A DNA stretch of 64,000 nucleotides from Streblospio benedicti (lineage: Eukaryota > Annelida > Polychaeta > Spionida > Spionidae): contig CM032662.1 in assembly GCA_019095985.1 (NCBI GenBank), forward strand, positions 16,270,637 to 16,334,636, written 5' to 3'. A model generated the notes under the pieces. It was not told where the DNA came from. It saw nothing but the letters and a program-made list of their open reading frames with translations, and made no database searches. The position numbers were made by a program, and so were the translations under genes. Positions within the stretch are counted from its first letter, which is position 1. Each line of letters begins with the position of its first letter. Below are positions 47,209 through 58,966 of the stretch, one piece after another.

Positions 47209-47710
47209 CTAAACACCCACCAGAAAGGTCCACTCCCAGCACAGGCTGTAAACATGACCTACACCATCTAAGAGACGTCTCCGCATACTCATCAGATCAT
47301 CAGAATATAGATGGAATGAGATCAATGGAGCATTTGCAATCATAGTTACCCCATAATCTGGGGGAAGCATCTTCATCAATATGCCTTTGGTAGATTGGCT
47401 CAAGAGCACACTTTTATGGCACAGACTGCACTCGGGCAATCGACATCAGTTCCATGAGCTATTCGTCATGATTAGCTGCCCGTTGAGAAGTTCGTATAAC
47501 TTATGTTAAATGTAGGAAGTCGTCTGATACTGGAAAAGGAATATGATCTATTTGGGGGGTGTCCTCCCCGAAGTCATCCAGCAGAGCGCATTTGGAGTTG
47601 TCCATAGATAGATCTACAATGAATTGATTAAGTGGAAACACCCTAGGGATAAAAGAGGCAAATGGCCATTGGTAGAGACAGGCTGAAGTTGATAGATATC
47701 CGGATGCCAA
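47209..47710 (-). pseudogene. Possible decayed coding sequence, unidentified
   Basis: On the minus strand, two adjacent open stretches in different frames (47710-47501 and 47439-47209) look more protein-like than the surroundings (for example DNSKCALLDDFGEDTPQIDH and DYGVTMIANAPLISFHLYSD). No splice sites tie them together and I recognise no family. It may be a remnant of a host gene or of a repeat. Confidence 0.25.
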
Positions 47711-48344
47711 TACATATTAATTACTTGTGCACTGGGAATAGCTCGAGCTATCTTATAGCACATTTATGTTGTGTGAAAAATCAAATAAATAGATTGGTAT
47801 TGCTTCCTTTCACCATAACAGCAAAATACTTATTTGACTCTTTTTTTTCCTTTTTTTTCATTATCTGTTTCATCAAAGCAAATTAATGCAGTGTTTGATT
47901 ACTTATTAACTACTCTGTGGTATTTGTACTACTATCTGCTTGAAAATAGCTATGATTGTCCCAATTACATGTAATTGGCAAATATTGTGATACTAATCAA
48001 GCAAGAGCATAATACGTGTATTTTGAAACAATTACATTATGGGTATTGTTAGAAAGAAATCGAAAATGGGTTCGTGTGTAGCAATGATTACAAGCATATA
48101 CTGGCCACTGATAATCACGTCAATTCTAGCTCATAAACATGTGTATGAGTACAGTTTTTTGCGTTTGTGTATACTAATTAATGCACGGCAAAATCTAGAA
48201 TTCGCCTAGTCTATTTTTCTTATGACCAATTCATATATTCTTATCAATAGAATAATCAGTGGTCTTTCATAAACAACCTTACATTATTCCAGTGTGTCTC
48301 TACGTTGTCTTTTATAAACCATTTATTATGTTCGTCTTCTATCT

Positions 48345-48450
48345 GTATGGTTCGTTACCCGCTACAGGTGAAAAGGTTTGAGCTAGGGTGCTCAAATGGG
48401 TTGTCAATTGACAATGGTAACCACTCGGAATATTTTTCACGTGGGCCCAG
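48345..48450. repeat. Dispersed repeat, CTACAG family, copy 3
   Basis: GGTTCGTTACCCGCTACAGG, GAGCTAGGGTGCTCAAA, ATTGACAATGGTAACC and CACGTGGGCCCA follow the same order as copy 1 at 24235. Confidence 0.55.
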
Positions 48451-49582
48451 TCTATAATTGAATCCATTGCAGATGATTATTCGATCCATTTCAATCCCTG
48501 AATGTTGAATGAAAGTTACTTTGAGCGCATTATGATATTTATTTTTTATTTTCGATATTGCTTTTACATACACTCATAAATGCATTAGCAATAACAGAAA
48601 CAATCTGGTTTGTCACATCTTGTGAAGTTTTTCATATTATACATAGTTTTATTATATTGTATATATAATAAGAACGTTAAGGGAAAATAGGCTAGTGAAA
48701 TCACCTGCCGTCAAAGCTAAGTGGCACTTGACCAACTATTTATAGGCTAATTGCACCAGCTCAGGAAGGACAATTAGGAAATGGATTATAGCCCAAGCTA
48801 CTCCTATCACCCAATCTATTCAAAAGCTAAACCAATGTACGGCATAATTGTTGGTTGTTGTGGACGTGTGTTTAGCTTTACCTCATGGCGGTCTTACTAG
48901 TGATACATTCCTACGAACATATTCAATTATATTTATCGTTTTTGCTATTAGGTTTGCAACGTAATTGTCAAATTTATACTTTCCAATGAAGCGTTGTGTT
49001 TGTTTTAAACAAAGGCCTCCTAGAATTGAATAATACAAGACATTGTTCACCGTCATTGTATACATGTTGTAACATCTCTTGTCCATTAATTTCTCTTGTT
49101 GACCTTGAATTACATACTGCTTGCTGTACAAGTAATTCTTTTGCTGTCAGCATGTCATCTATATTTCACACCATTTCATTCCCATAAAAGGGAATATAAT
49201 GTGTAAAGAAGCTTCACTTGAGCTCACTTATTAGATAAGACGTGCCCCTGGGGATGGTGGCCGGGGATTCCTGAAATTTATATGAGCATGTTTTCTTCAT
49301 GTTCAAAGGGCATACCTCTAAGAACATTTCATGCAAGTGTGGTCATCTTCCCTAATAACAATTGTTGTTTTTCTCTCTGTGTGCGTAGACCTAATGCAAA
49401 TATTGGACTCGTTACATTCAGCATATAGTAATCGACCACTCCATGTACATGATTCCCAGTTGCGCGGGACGTGTTGCGCAGTAGAATTAATCAATATCAA
49501 TATTCTCATTACTATCTTTAGATATGCTAAGGTAATTTTCGCGTATCACGTATCCTATGTCATTCATGAAAAGTACTCTTCT

Positions 49583-49921
49583 AATAGAATTTTGAGTGAG
49601 GAATATGAATCTGTAATCGGATTTTAGTTAGCATTGAAATTGACGAAGATATGGGCGAAAGACCGGACTTTACTGACGACCTGTGTAGGCTGCGATTAAT
49701 ACGTACCTGCAAAACTCAATATTATCATGAAGAATGCACGCCTCAAATAGGATTCGTGATAGAATTTTGGATGAGGATTACGAATCTGTAATCGGATTTT
49801 AGTTAGCTTGAAAATTGACGAAGTTATGGGCAAAAGCCGGCCCTTGGTTAAATTTGTAGACGGCCATGAGTGGAGCAAAGTTGAGAACTTCACTATTATG
49901 AAGAATGCACGCCTCAAATAG
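49583..49921. repeat. Tandem duplication of about 165 bp
   Basis: Units 49583-49750 and about 49758-49921 share GAATCTGTAATCGGATTTTA, TTGACGAAG(A/T)TATGGGC and the closing AAGAATGCACGCCTCAAATA. They differ by substitutions and a few short gaps. Confidence 0.8.
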
Positions 49922-50243
49922 ATGTACATGTATTTACTTAATTTTCCAACGTCTATCAGCGTGACAGCATTTTGAATGATATCCCAATAAATGCTATTTT
50001 AAATGGGCTTATAATATACACAGTAAATACCCATAGACTTCTGTGTCTCAAAATCAAATAGAAAAAGATAAGTGCGCATCTTTTCTGCGCAATTGGGAAC
50101 TGAAGAATATAGAAATATGCACATGATTAATTCCACTTTTGCATTAACTGTATTAAATACACATCTCGTGTAATTGTGAAGAAATGTGTACTGTATACTT
50201 ATTTTGGGACAGGAACAGCGTTACTAACTGCATAACGGAACCT

Positions 50244-50380
50244 GGCAGGTCCAGGATTTCAGAAAGGGGTTGGGGGCGCACCCACAGGATTTCTTGGGTT
50301 TCATACTGGGGAAGGCTGTGCTCGATGAGATACCAAACACACTATGAATTGAAATTTTGGGGGTGAAAAAGGATCTGCCA
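50244..50380. mobile_element. Short inverted-repeat element, GATCCAG family, copy 4
   Basis: Starts GGCAGGTCCAGGATTTCAGA and ends AAAAAGGATCTGCCA. The ends are imperfect inverted repeats and the G-rich block near the left end is shared with copies 1 and 2. Confidence 0.5.
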
Positions 50381-50540
50381 TTGGCATAAATCAATTAAAT
50401 ATTGCTCGGGTCTGTTTGCAACAAACGTATATTCACAATATTTTAAGTCTACCGCGGGGAAAAAACATAGATGTATCTGCATACTACATTCATATAAATT
50501 GCTATTGTTTATAAGTAATTGTACTGTATATGTCTGGCAT

Positions 50541-50543
<3 letters not shown>

Positions 50544-50574
<31 letters not shown>
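50544..50574. repeat. Poly(T) tract
   Basis: About 30 consecutive T. It could be the A-rich end of a minus-strand retroposed sequence, but nothing recognisable adjoins it. Confidence 0.9.
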
Positions 50575-51343
50575 CATTTGATGTTTTGACTTGATTTGAA
50601 AGGGAGTGAATGGACTGAACAGTATAAAAATATATGAGAGATAGAGTTGCCGGGAGCGACGGACATTTAGACTCTAACCCAACCAGAACGCGTGATGTGA
50701 AGGTGGCAATGATAGTGATATAATTGATCAAATAATGACCCTTGCTCTCTCACAAGTGATGGAGAAATCGATGGAATCTTTGCTTACATCTATTCTATAC
50801 CCCTAGTGTCTTGTTTTGAACTTGATTACCAGTTCCGCAGCAAATAAGGGAAGGTTAATTGGTTATAGCTTTCATTCATTGCGTTCAAAAACTTAACGCT
50901 CCAACACAATAAGTCTATTGTCTAACGTGGCTTCAATTTTCTACTACAAAAATTAATCCTCTCATGTTTGCCCATAAGTCATGTAAATACATCCCTTGTG
51001 GATTCTACAGGAAATAACAAACCCTGTTACGTCCCTAGGGAAGGTCATGTGTGCTGGTTAAGGTAGAGTAAATAGCCAGGCAATATAGTTTTGACTATTA
51101 GACATATTTTGATAGTGAACTTGCATCGAGCCACCCGTGCATAAGGTTAGTGTTAAAAATGTAATATATTTGTTAAATTTACAATTTGAGCTGCAGCAGT
51201 TCTTCTCATGATCACTGAGTGATCATGAGAAAAAAAGTAATAACTCAACAGTCTCCAAATGTTTGTTTTACCGGTATTTGTGTCACCGGGTGGGATTTAT
51301 GGTGTTCGATATTTTATAAGGAAATATTGGATAACCCAAAGAA

Positions 51344-51492
<149 letters not shown>

Positions 51493-54279
51493 ACATTATA
51501 AAGCATAACCTACGTGGGCACTATCAATTTACAGATAACAAGGGGGCGTTTGAGTAAGTGTGGCTTTGGTCTAAATTCCCCATCGGACAAAATAACTAGG
51601 CCCATAACTCTGTTAGGAACTCGAGCATGGCAATGATAGTTGTGCAAGGGCACACTTTGTCCAATATTTCACCAAAAGAGCTCCCTGAATAAACAGTGGA
51701 TTCCTGATTGACAATAACTTGCTCAAGGCGGAATTGGATGTCAACAGTATGGTTCTGATATTTTTTATTGTGATGTTTTGGCAATGTGTGAGCTGTGAGA
51801 TCACAATACTCCATTATATAAAGCCAAATGTGGTTTCATAATTCAAATACTGTTACTATTACCTGCTCTTCTTCCCAATTCTAAAGTACAAATTCAAACA
51901 TAATTTTATTCGATTTGTTGAATTTTGATATCGACTAAAAATTTGACTATATAATCTCTTTTGGAAGAAAATCAGGTAATAGTAATAATAATTGAATTAT
52001 GAGACCCACTGTTTTATACCACATATCAAAAATCGACTGGACAAACCGGATGGACAAACACACTTTCCTATGTACCTATTTCCACGTGAACGATATTTTG
52101 CCATGTGTAGAAATATATCGTGAATTTAACTATCCATTACAATTCTGTGACTCATTATATTATTTTATACGTCAAATGCATTTATTTCGAAATGCCACAT
52201 TATCAAAAGGTAAATTGAGTAGAAATAGGCCGTTAATAATTAACATATTGCTCTGTCACACATTACTAACATTTGATGGGGAAAAACAAAAAGGTCAGAC
52301 GTGAAGAAGGAAATTGCTTACTAGCCTGTGTCAGTGAGAAATCGGTCATCAATCATTCTTGATTCAATACAGAAGACCATAACGCCGCTGACAAACCCTC
52401 CATCTCTGTTATCGTCTTCTCTGTCATACTCATAATTGAATAAGGGCGACAAGGAAATATGACCAGAAAATATAGGCGTGGGAGAGGGGGAAAAGAGCCC
52501 GATTTGATCGGTTGTGAGCATATGCGTAGACATCTTAAGCACGTTGACAAGTAGTTATAATAGTCTCATGGGGCTGATTCTTTTAGAAGTTAAGTTTCTC
52601 GTGGTTTTCTTTGCAGACGTGAATTGGGAATTGTTTCTGACTGACGGGGAGGTAATCCAGATGAGCAGTTCAATTGGCAATAGCGTTGAGTTGTCGCATG
52701 AGCACATCGCATTGAAAAACGGCCTCGGTTATGGGCATTTGTACGGTGGTAACCTTTCTACTATGGACTTTGACCAACCAATATATATTTTACCCCATTA
52801 CTAGTATTTGAGAAATATGATAGCAGTCATTGGTATCTATATATGCGAGAAATACCTCAACCCCTGAATACAAGTTTGCGAGACTAACTATAAAACGAAC
52901 AATATAGGGTGCATATTTTGACGGTGGGTGAGAGTAGCATTAAAAGGGGTATAGGTTCTGTTAAACGTGTGTTTGGGAAATTAGAGTTCTACCAAAGTTA
53001 TGGCCGCAGACAACATTCAAGCAAGGGGGACCATGCTATTTCCACTGTACAAGTGACAATGGGGTAATAACTCGGGGCTCCAAAATACGTAGCTGCAGAA
53101 TGTTTAGATATTGTGCCAAAGCACCCAACAACCTCTCAAAGCCACCGCCATCTTCTATTTGTGTGCGTCATTTTTGTCACTCTTCCAATAGTTTGAAACA
53201 GGTTTTACAGTGTGGGGCTGGTGATGTGAGCAATAAAACTCGGTGTTAAAATATGGTCTTAAGATGACGTAACGTCCTGATCTGGCACCACGATGCAAAG
53301 TACATGAGTGACTGTACTACGTTCACAGTCATAATGCAAACAGTTCCAAAGTGCTTACTAAGGTAAACCATAGAATTCAATGAGTTTCCGTTTCTTTTTC
53401 TTTTCTTTTTTTCATTTTTTTTCTTTTTTCTTTTTTTTTCTTTTTTTGCATTGTGTTTTTTACAACAATTACTCTTTAATATACTAAACACCATACTGGT
53501 TTGCACATTTCGCCACTTGAACATTCAGCTCAGAATATTTTTGATACATGCACACCTGTTCACGATAAAATACAGGGAGCTCTATCAGAAAATTATTAAT
53601 ATTATGTAAATAAATTTTATTACACCGATATTCCCTTATTTCACAAAGAATTCCTTTTTTCTAAGAAATAAAAACTGACACCCACCCCCCTTCCCCTAAG
53701 TGGAACATTGTTCCAATTTTGCGGAGCGTGACAATCTGTACAGAAACACTTGTTGATTTTTCTTGATAACATTACGTAACGTCTAACAGCAGGAGCATAA
53801 ACAACCCCGTAAGCACAATGTCAAAACAACCATTTAATGGACAGAACATACAATAACTGTGAAACAACGTTCTATATTGTGGAACCAACTAATAAATAAC
53901 CACAAATACCACAAAATATAACCACAAATAAATAACACTTTTACAAAACACATTTCATGAAATAGGGATCGAGGTGATACCTAATGTAATGTATAAATCA
54001 GAGAAACATTTAAAAGTGAAACGAAACTTAGGTAGGTTACGTGAGGTCAGCTAACTACCTCTGAAATACAGAGAAACCACTCATTAGGCCAATGGTCTAA
54101 AATATCTTGCTATTATACAGATTGAATTTGTATACAAAACTGAATATCTAATAGACATTGGTAATGCTATTTCTTTGGAACTTAGACAATAAACGTTTAA
54201 ACCACCGATAACACGGTTCTCTGGGGATTCCATTTAACCAGGTTGTTCTGTACTTTATACCTGTAGATGTACTTTTTCC
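51493..54279. other. Spacer; weak exon candidates only
   Basis: AT-rich, with a T/C-rich tract at 53392-53460. One segment, 52617-52748 on the plus strand, has a good acceptor (TTTTCTTTGCAG) and donor (GTAACC) and a phase 1-1 frame, NWELFLTDGEVIQMSSSIG onward, but no partner exons. A minus frame at 51814-51596 is open without support. I call no gene. Confidence 0.35.
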
Positions 54280-54292
54280 GCTGCTAAGCAAC
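54280..54292. promoter_or_regulatory. Possible X-box (RFX-type) upstream of the ASB-like gene
   Basis: GCTGCTAAGCAAC is an imperfect inverted half-site pair close to the RFX X-box (GTTGCCATGGCAAC type), about 180 bp before the start codon. A second palindrome, GGGGTACTTCCCAGGTACCCC-like, follows at about 54311-54332. Position is suggestive; occupancy is unknown. Confidence 0.25.
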
Positions 54293-54474
54293 GATCCAGG
54301 TGACCAGCGTAGGGGTACTTCCCAGGTACCCCGCGGACCAAAATAATATCAGTTTAACTTCTGCCGCCGAAGAGACCACACTACGGAAACTCTTTTTCGC
54401 GAAAATACACTGAAAAAACGCAGTCTTTGACGACATTTCTTCACGGAAACACCCCGGAAAATAAAGTTTTGGTC

Positions 54475-57400
54475 ATGGCTGCGTTCATGATTCAACCTCT
54501 CGCTAACTGCAGGGCCGTGGACGCTGTCGCCGGCGACACCCCACTCCACGTGGCCGCCCGGGACCGAAACACGTACGCCTACAACCTCAACCTCGTCTAC
54601 GCCGCCGACCCGTCCGCGGCCGGCGTGCGCAACGCTCGCGGCCAGCTGCCCATCCACGTGATGATCGAACACCGGCGCGAGGCGCTGTTCTGGGAGATGC
54701 TGGCGGCCGAAACGTGGCGGGACCACCTGCTGTACGTGCCCTGGGAGCGAGACGAGGACGTTCTGAGCCCAGACGCGGGGAGGAACCCTCTCGTGACGGC
54801 CATAGAGCAGGGCAACTTTAATGCTGCGAGATATATGGTATGGTGTTTGTTATGTTACTTTGGATAATGTTGTTTTGGAGAGTCATCTATCCTGTAAAGT
54901 ATACACACGTATACAATTTATTACAATAGTACCAATTCTGATATTTACAAGAGAAACTTGAGCTTTCATCCATACTTAGGGTTTCATCAGGCAGTCAAGA
55001 TGCCGAACATAGGCCTACTAGTCTGAACAATATAATGAAGACTGTGACAGTGTGATGAACCGCTATTAAAGTATGGGTGGTGAAAGCTTCAGTTTTTTTC
55101 TTGTAAATGTCCTTGGTTCGAAGTAACAAACTGTACATTTGTGTAGCTTTGATGAGTATGAACATGATAAATGGAGAAATATGCGACTTTTGCTGACTAT
55201 AGCGGTGCTTAAGTCTCATGCTATACTGTAGCGTTATGGTAAGAAGACAAGTCTGTTGTTTTTAGTACACATAAACGTTGTCTTCTGACAGGTAATATTT
55301 ATTTGTCATATGTTTACGCTAGTTTTTATGATTGGTTTATTTTTAGAAATAAATCAATACAATAGATGAGTAAACTATATACAAGTTAATAAAACAATAT
55401 CACAGAAATTCATATTTGGTGGTGCGGTATATTGTAATCTATAACTAGATTTTGATAAAAAGTAGTTTAAAGAGGATAAAAGATACACGTGAAGCAACCA
55501 AACTACATCCATGTATAATAACATAGTTTATCAATCTAACTGTTTTAGACGCTGACGTGAAATATACATATAATTATAAAGACGATTTCCTTTTGACATG
55601 TGTTTTTGTATCTTTATAACACACATATAGTCAACCTATTGATGTATGTTGCTGCATGCCGGTAGGTGACCTGTGAGTGGCCGATCGGTCGGCGCTATGT
55701 CGAAACTCCAGCCCAGCCAATATGCGTGAGATTACAGCGAGTCATGCGCGAGACGCAACCGAGGGTGTGCGCGGGAGTGAGCACCCCAGGCGTAATGCAG
55801 AGACGTGGCAACAGGAGCGCCGGTCAACAGGAGCAGCGTCTGTCCCCGTTCCAGGTCCCTGATCTGCAAGAGACCAGCACCACCCAGGAGCAGCAGCCTG
55901 CCCTGTGCCCGTTCCGGATCCCTCTGACTCGGCACCACCATGGACTGTGCCCACGGCACAGGTGCGAGTCCGAGATCGTCGCAGCTCTGCAAGTGACTGG
56001 TGCCACCCAGCCGCCTGAGCTATTCCTCACCGATGCCCACACTTTCCCACACTTTGGCGTCCCAGCAGTACGCCAACCTGTGCTTGCTCTGTTGGAGGAA
56101 CAGGGTCCGGGGATTGTCAAAGACTTCTTAACCGTCATGTTCCGACCACGAGAGGCAGAGGACGGCTGCACAATGTTGGAGGAGAGGGAAGGTAAGCGTC
56201 ACATAGGTGACTTGAAATTATTTTTAAACGTAAAATACCACACTACATAATTTCATGGTTTGAATTCCTAGCAAAACAAACTTAAAGTTGGTGAAAGAAA
56301 ATCTTCCCGTAGCTTTCAAATGCATGCATGCTTGCACGTTTTACAACAAAAAGTGAATGGTCGATCGGGTTTAATTGAATTGAATTCTAATGTGCAAAAT
56401 CTGTGGGATCCCTGTCCAGGTGTGCAGCGCTTTAGAACTACGTTTAAGGCTGACTAGTACTTTATACATGAGCAAATCCGCCTACATACATTGGTGAACA
56501 GGCCTAGTTCGCCTGGAAATTTTAGACATGTTTAAAATGGTATGACTATTACATGTTTTGGATGATATTTGATAAGAATAGTTGTTGCATGAAATTGCAT
56601 CTTGGGATTGCAGAATAGAACATTCGCATATATAAGTACAATGTAACAATCAGTTTGTTAGCTTTACCTACTGGTCGCAACATACTTTTTCGTCCCAATA
56701 CACCCAAATTGACAACTTTACCTGAATACGTTGTATAGATTGGTTTATATGCAAGGTACATTTTGTAGGTTCACGAGTTTTTATTTACAAATTTCACCAA
56801 AAGTTCTGATGTCACTAACTCACATTACATGAACCTGTTTTTTGTTGTTGTTGTTTTTTTGTTTTTTTTTGTTTGTTTTTTTTGTTTTTGTTTTTTTTGT
56901 AATGAGGTCCACAAATCAGCAGTGTGTTTGTTTTCAGGTAAAGTGAACGCCTTCTTCGCAGCCTGCCGAATCGGCTATTGGGGCCATGTGCGGTGTATGC
57001 GCTTTGTGGACGAGGTTGGTGCTTCAATTAAGCTGTAGTCACACACTACATAATTTTGAACCCAAACCAGAATTGGCATTGTAATCTCAGTAATAAAAGT
57101 AGTTATTTGTGACAGAAACTGGCTATTTGTACACTGGAAATTTATTTTCTGATGCTTTGATGAGGATATCAATTAGTTTAATGTATCTATTCATTATCTA
57201 TTTATTTTTGAACCTACAAATTTAGAAATCTTCTATTGTATGCTCCATAATTTTAGAAGCTTTCTGAAGTCTGTATTTAAGGATAATATATTTCATCATT
57301 GTGAACAGTGTTAATGTATTCGTAAACAATGTTGGAGAATGTCAACATTTATATTACAATTGCCTGCAGCTGTGCCCACCTCGGTTGAATGACCAAGGTC

Positions 57401-58678
57401 AATCTGCGCTACACAATGCCCTCATCCACCTCCCGAAAGACCGCGTTGGGACGGAAGAGATTAGACTGCTTTTGTCACCACCAGCGCACGTGCAGGGAAA
57501 GGTGAGTAAACTTTTATTGCATCGGAAAATTATGATTCTGATAGTCATTATGGAAACTTAACCGTACGATCGTGTACATACGCACTTCCACCCAGCTGTC
57601 ATGCAAATGGTTAATTTTTTCATGCGGATGTCAAAGGTACAACACATTGTTTTATCTTGTGTGAAATTCTGTGCATATAAACTTGTACGACTTTGCTGGA
57701 AATAAAAGCTACCTGACACAACAATACTTAGGGACGATGCAATATTTACCAGGTAGGGGGACAGGTACTTTTTTCAAGGTGCAAAGTAGGAGGTGCCACA
57801 AAAGTCTTGGTCTCAAAAAAGCTAGCGTTGTACTTTATATTAGTCTGTGCAGTGGTGCGTGAAACCCGTGTCACAGGCTATATAGGCAGTCTGGCCACTT
57901 CATTGTACGTGTTTCCCTTTCACAATCATTTCAACACCCCCTCCACAATATAGTGCATAATAAGCTACGCGCTTCTCCGATCCTTTCCAACAAAAAAAAC
58001 AATGACATATCACATTAATACACACACTAGCAAAGAATTGTCTTCTGCTCTAAGTTGCGCTGACTAGTATAAAAGAAACACAAAACATTGGAAAATGAGT
58101 AGAAGCTCCTGTTCTGTCATGTATATTTAGATTTAAATATAAAACTAGTAATAGAGTACAGTTGTCAATAGAAATTTACATAGGTATCTCAGATTTTATT
58201 ACAATTATAAAGATTACCACAACAACCTCAATTATCAAGTCATTGCCACCATGGTCACTGTGCCGATATTGCTGCATAACATTCTCAAGCTCGGCTTTTC
58301 AGGAGTCTCACTCCTTTGATTATTGTTTTCTATGGATTGGGGGGGGGGGCTCATTGCATGCAGAGTGCATTGTCTCATCCTGACTGTGTTGTTGTGTTTG
58401 CAGACATGTCCAGTATGGGAAAGCCAGCTCATACTACTCCACCAGCTCGGCTACAATCTCCAGACTGTGCTGAACCTGTTTGAGCGGGTGCGTCGAACCC
58501 CCAGGCCGGGTCAAACCAGCTCCATGGACACTGAATACCAGCTGTTTCACCGGGTGCTCCAATCATACTGGAGCAACCCACTGACGCTGAAGCAGCTTGC
58601 TGTCAACGCCACCAGACAGGGCCTCCCCTGTGTGCGGCCGGAGGCAATAGAGGGGCTCAGGCTGCCAGCAGTCATCAA
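54475..58678 (+). CDS. Ankyrin-repeat/SOCS-box protein (ASB-like), 3' end in gap
   Basis: Exons 54475-54837, 55666-56191, 56938-57014, 57370-57501 and 58404-58678 (cut by the N run) join in phase into 457 codons. ATG 54475 is the first Met in the frame. Ankyrin-type repeats show as GDTPLHVAAR (residues 20-29), ARGQLPIHVMIEHR and GRNPLVTAIEQGNFNAARYM in exon 1, and NDQGQSALHNALIHL in exon 4. The C-terminus, NPLTLKQLAVNATRQGLPC then IEGLRLPAVIK, matches a SOCS box (BC box and Cul5 box). ASB proteins are substrate receptors of Elongin B/C-Cullin 5 ubiquitin ligases, with the ankyrin part choosing the target. Exon 2 carries a Gln/Pro/Arg-rich segment of imperfect repeats between the folded parts. 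Only a few C-terminal residues should be missing. Confidence 0.8.
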
Positions 58679-58778
58679 NNNNNNNNNNNNNNNNNNNNNN
58701 NNNNNNNNNNNNNNNNNNNNNNNNNNNNNNNNNNNNNNNNNNNNNNNNNNNNNNNNNNNNNNNNNNNNNNNNNNNNNN
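58679..58778. other. Assembly gap (100 N)
   Basis: Exactly 100 N, a common placeholder for a gap of unknown size. It removes the end of the ASB-like SOCS box and, very likely, the 5' exons of the cadherin gene. Confidence 0.98.
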
Positions 58779-58966
58779 AATAATCTGCTTTGATAGTGCT
58801 TAAAATATAATTTATTACCAACTCAAATATCCTACATATTAGTGGGAACACACGCATTTCGACTTGCGTGAAAGCTTAGCTGAAAGCTTGACGATTATAG
58901 TAAAACATCATGAATGGCGTAATGGCAATAGTATCATTGTAATAATTACCATGCCCTCTGTTCTAG

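Noticed and set aside
54349-54815. Minus-strand frames over the first ASB exon
   Set aside because: Shadows of a GC-rich coding exon whose plus-strand frame has ankyrin motifs.
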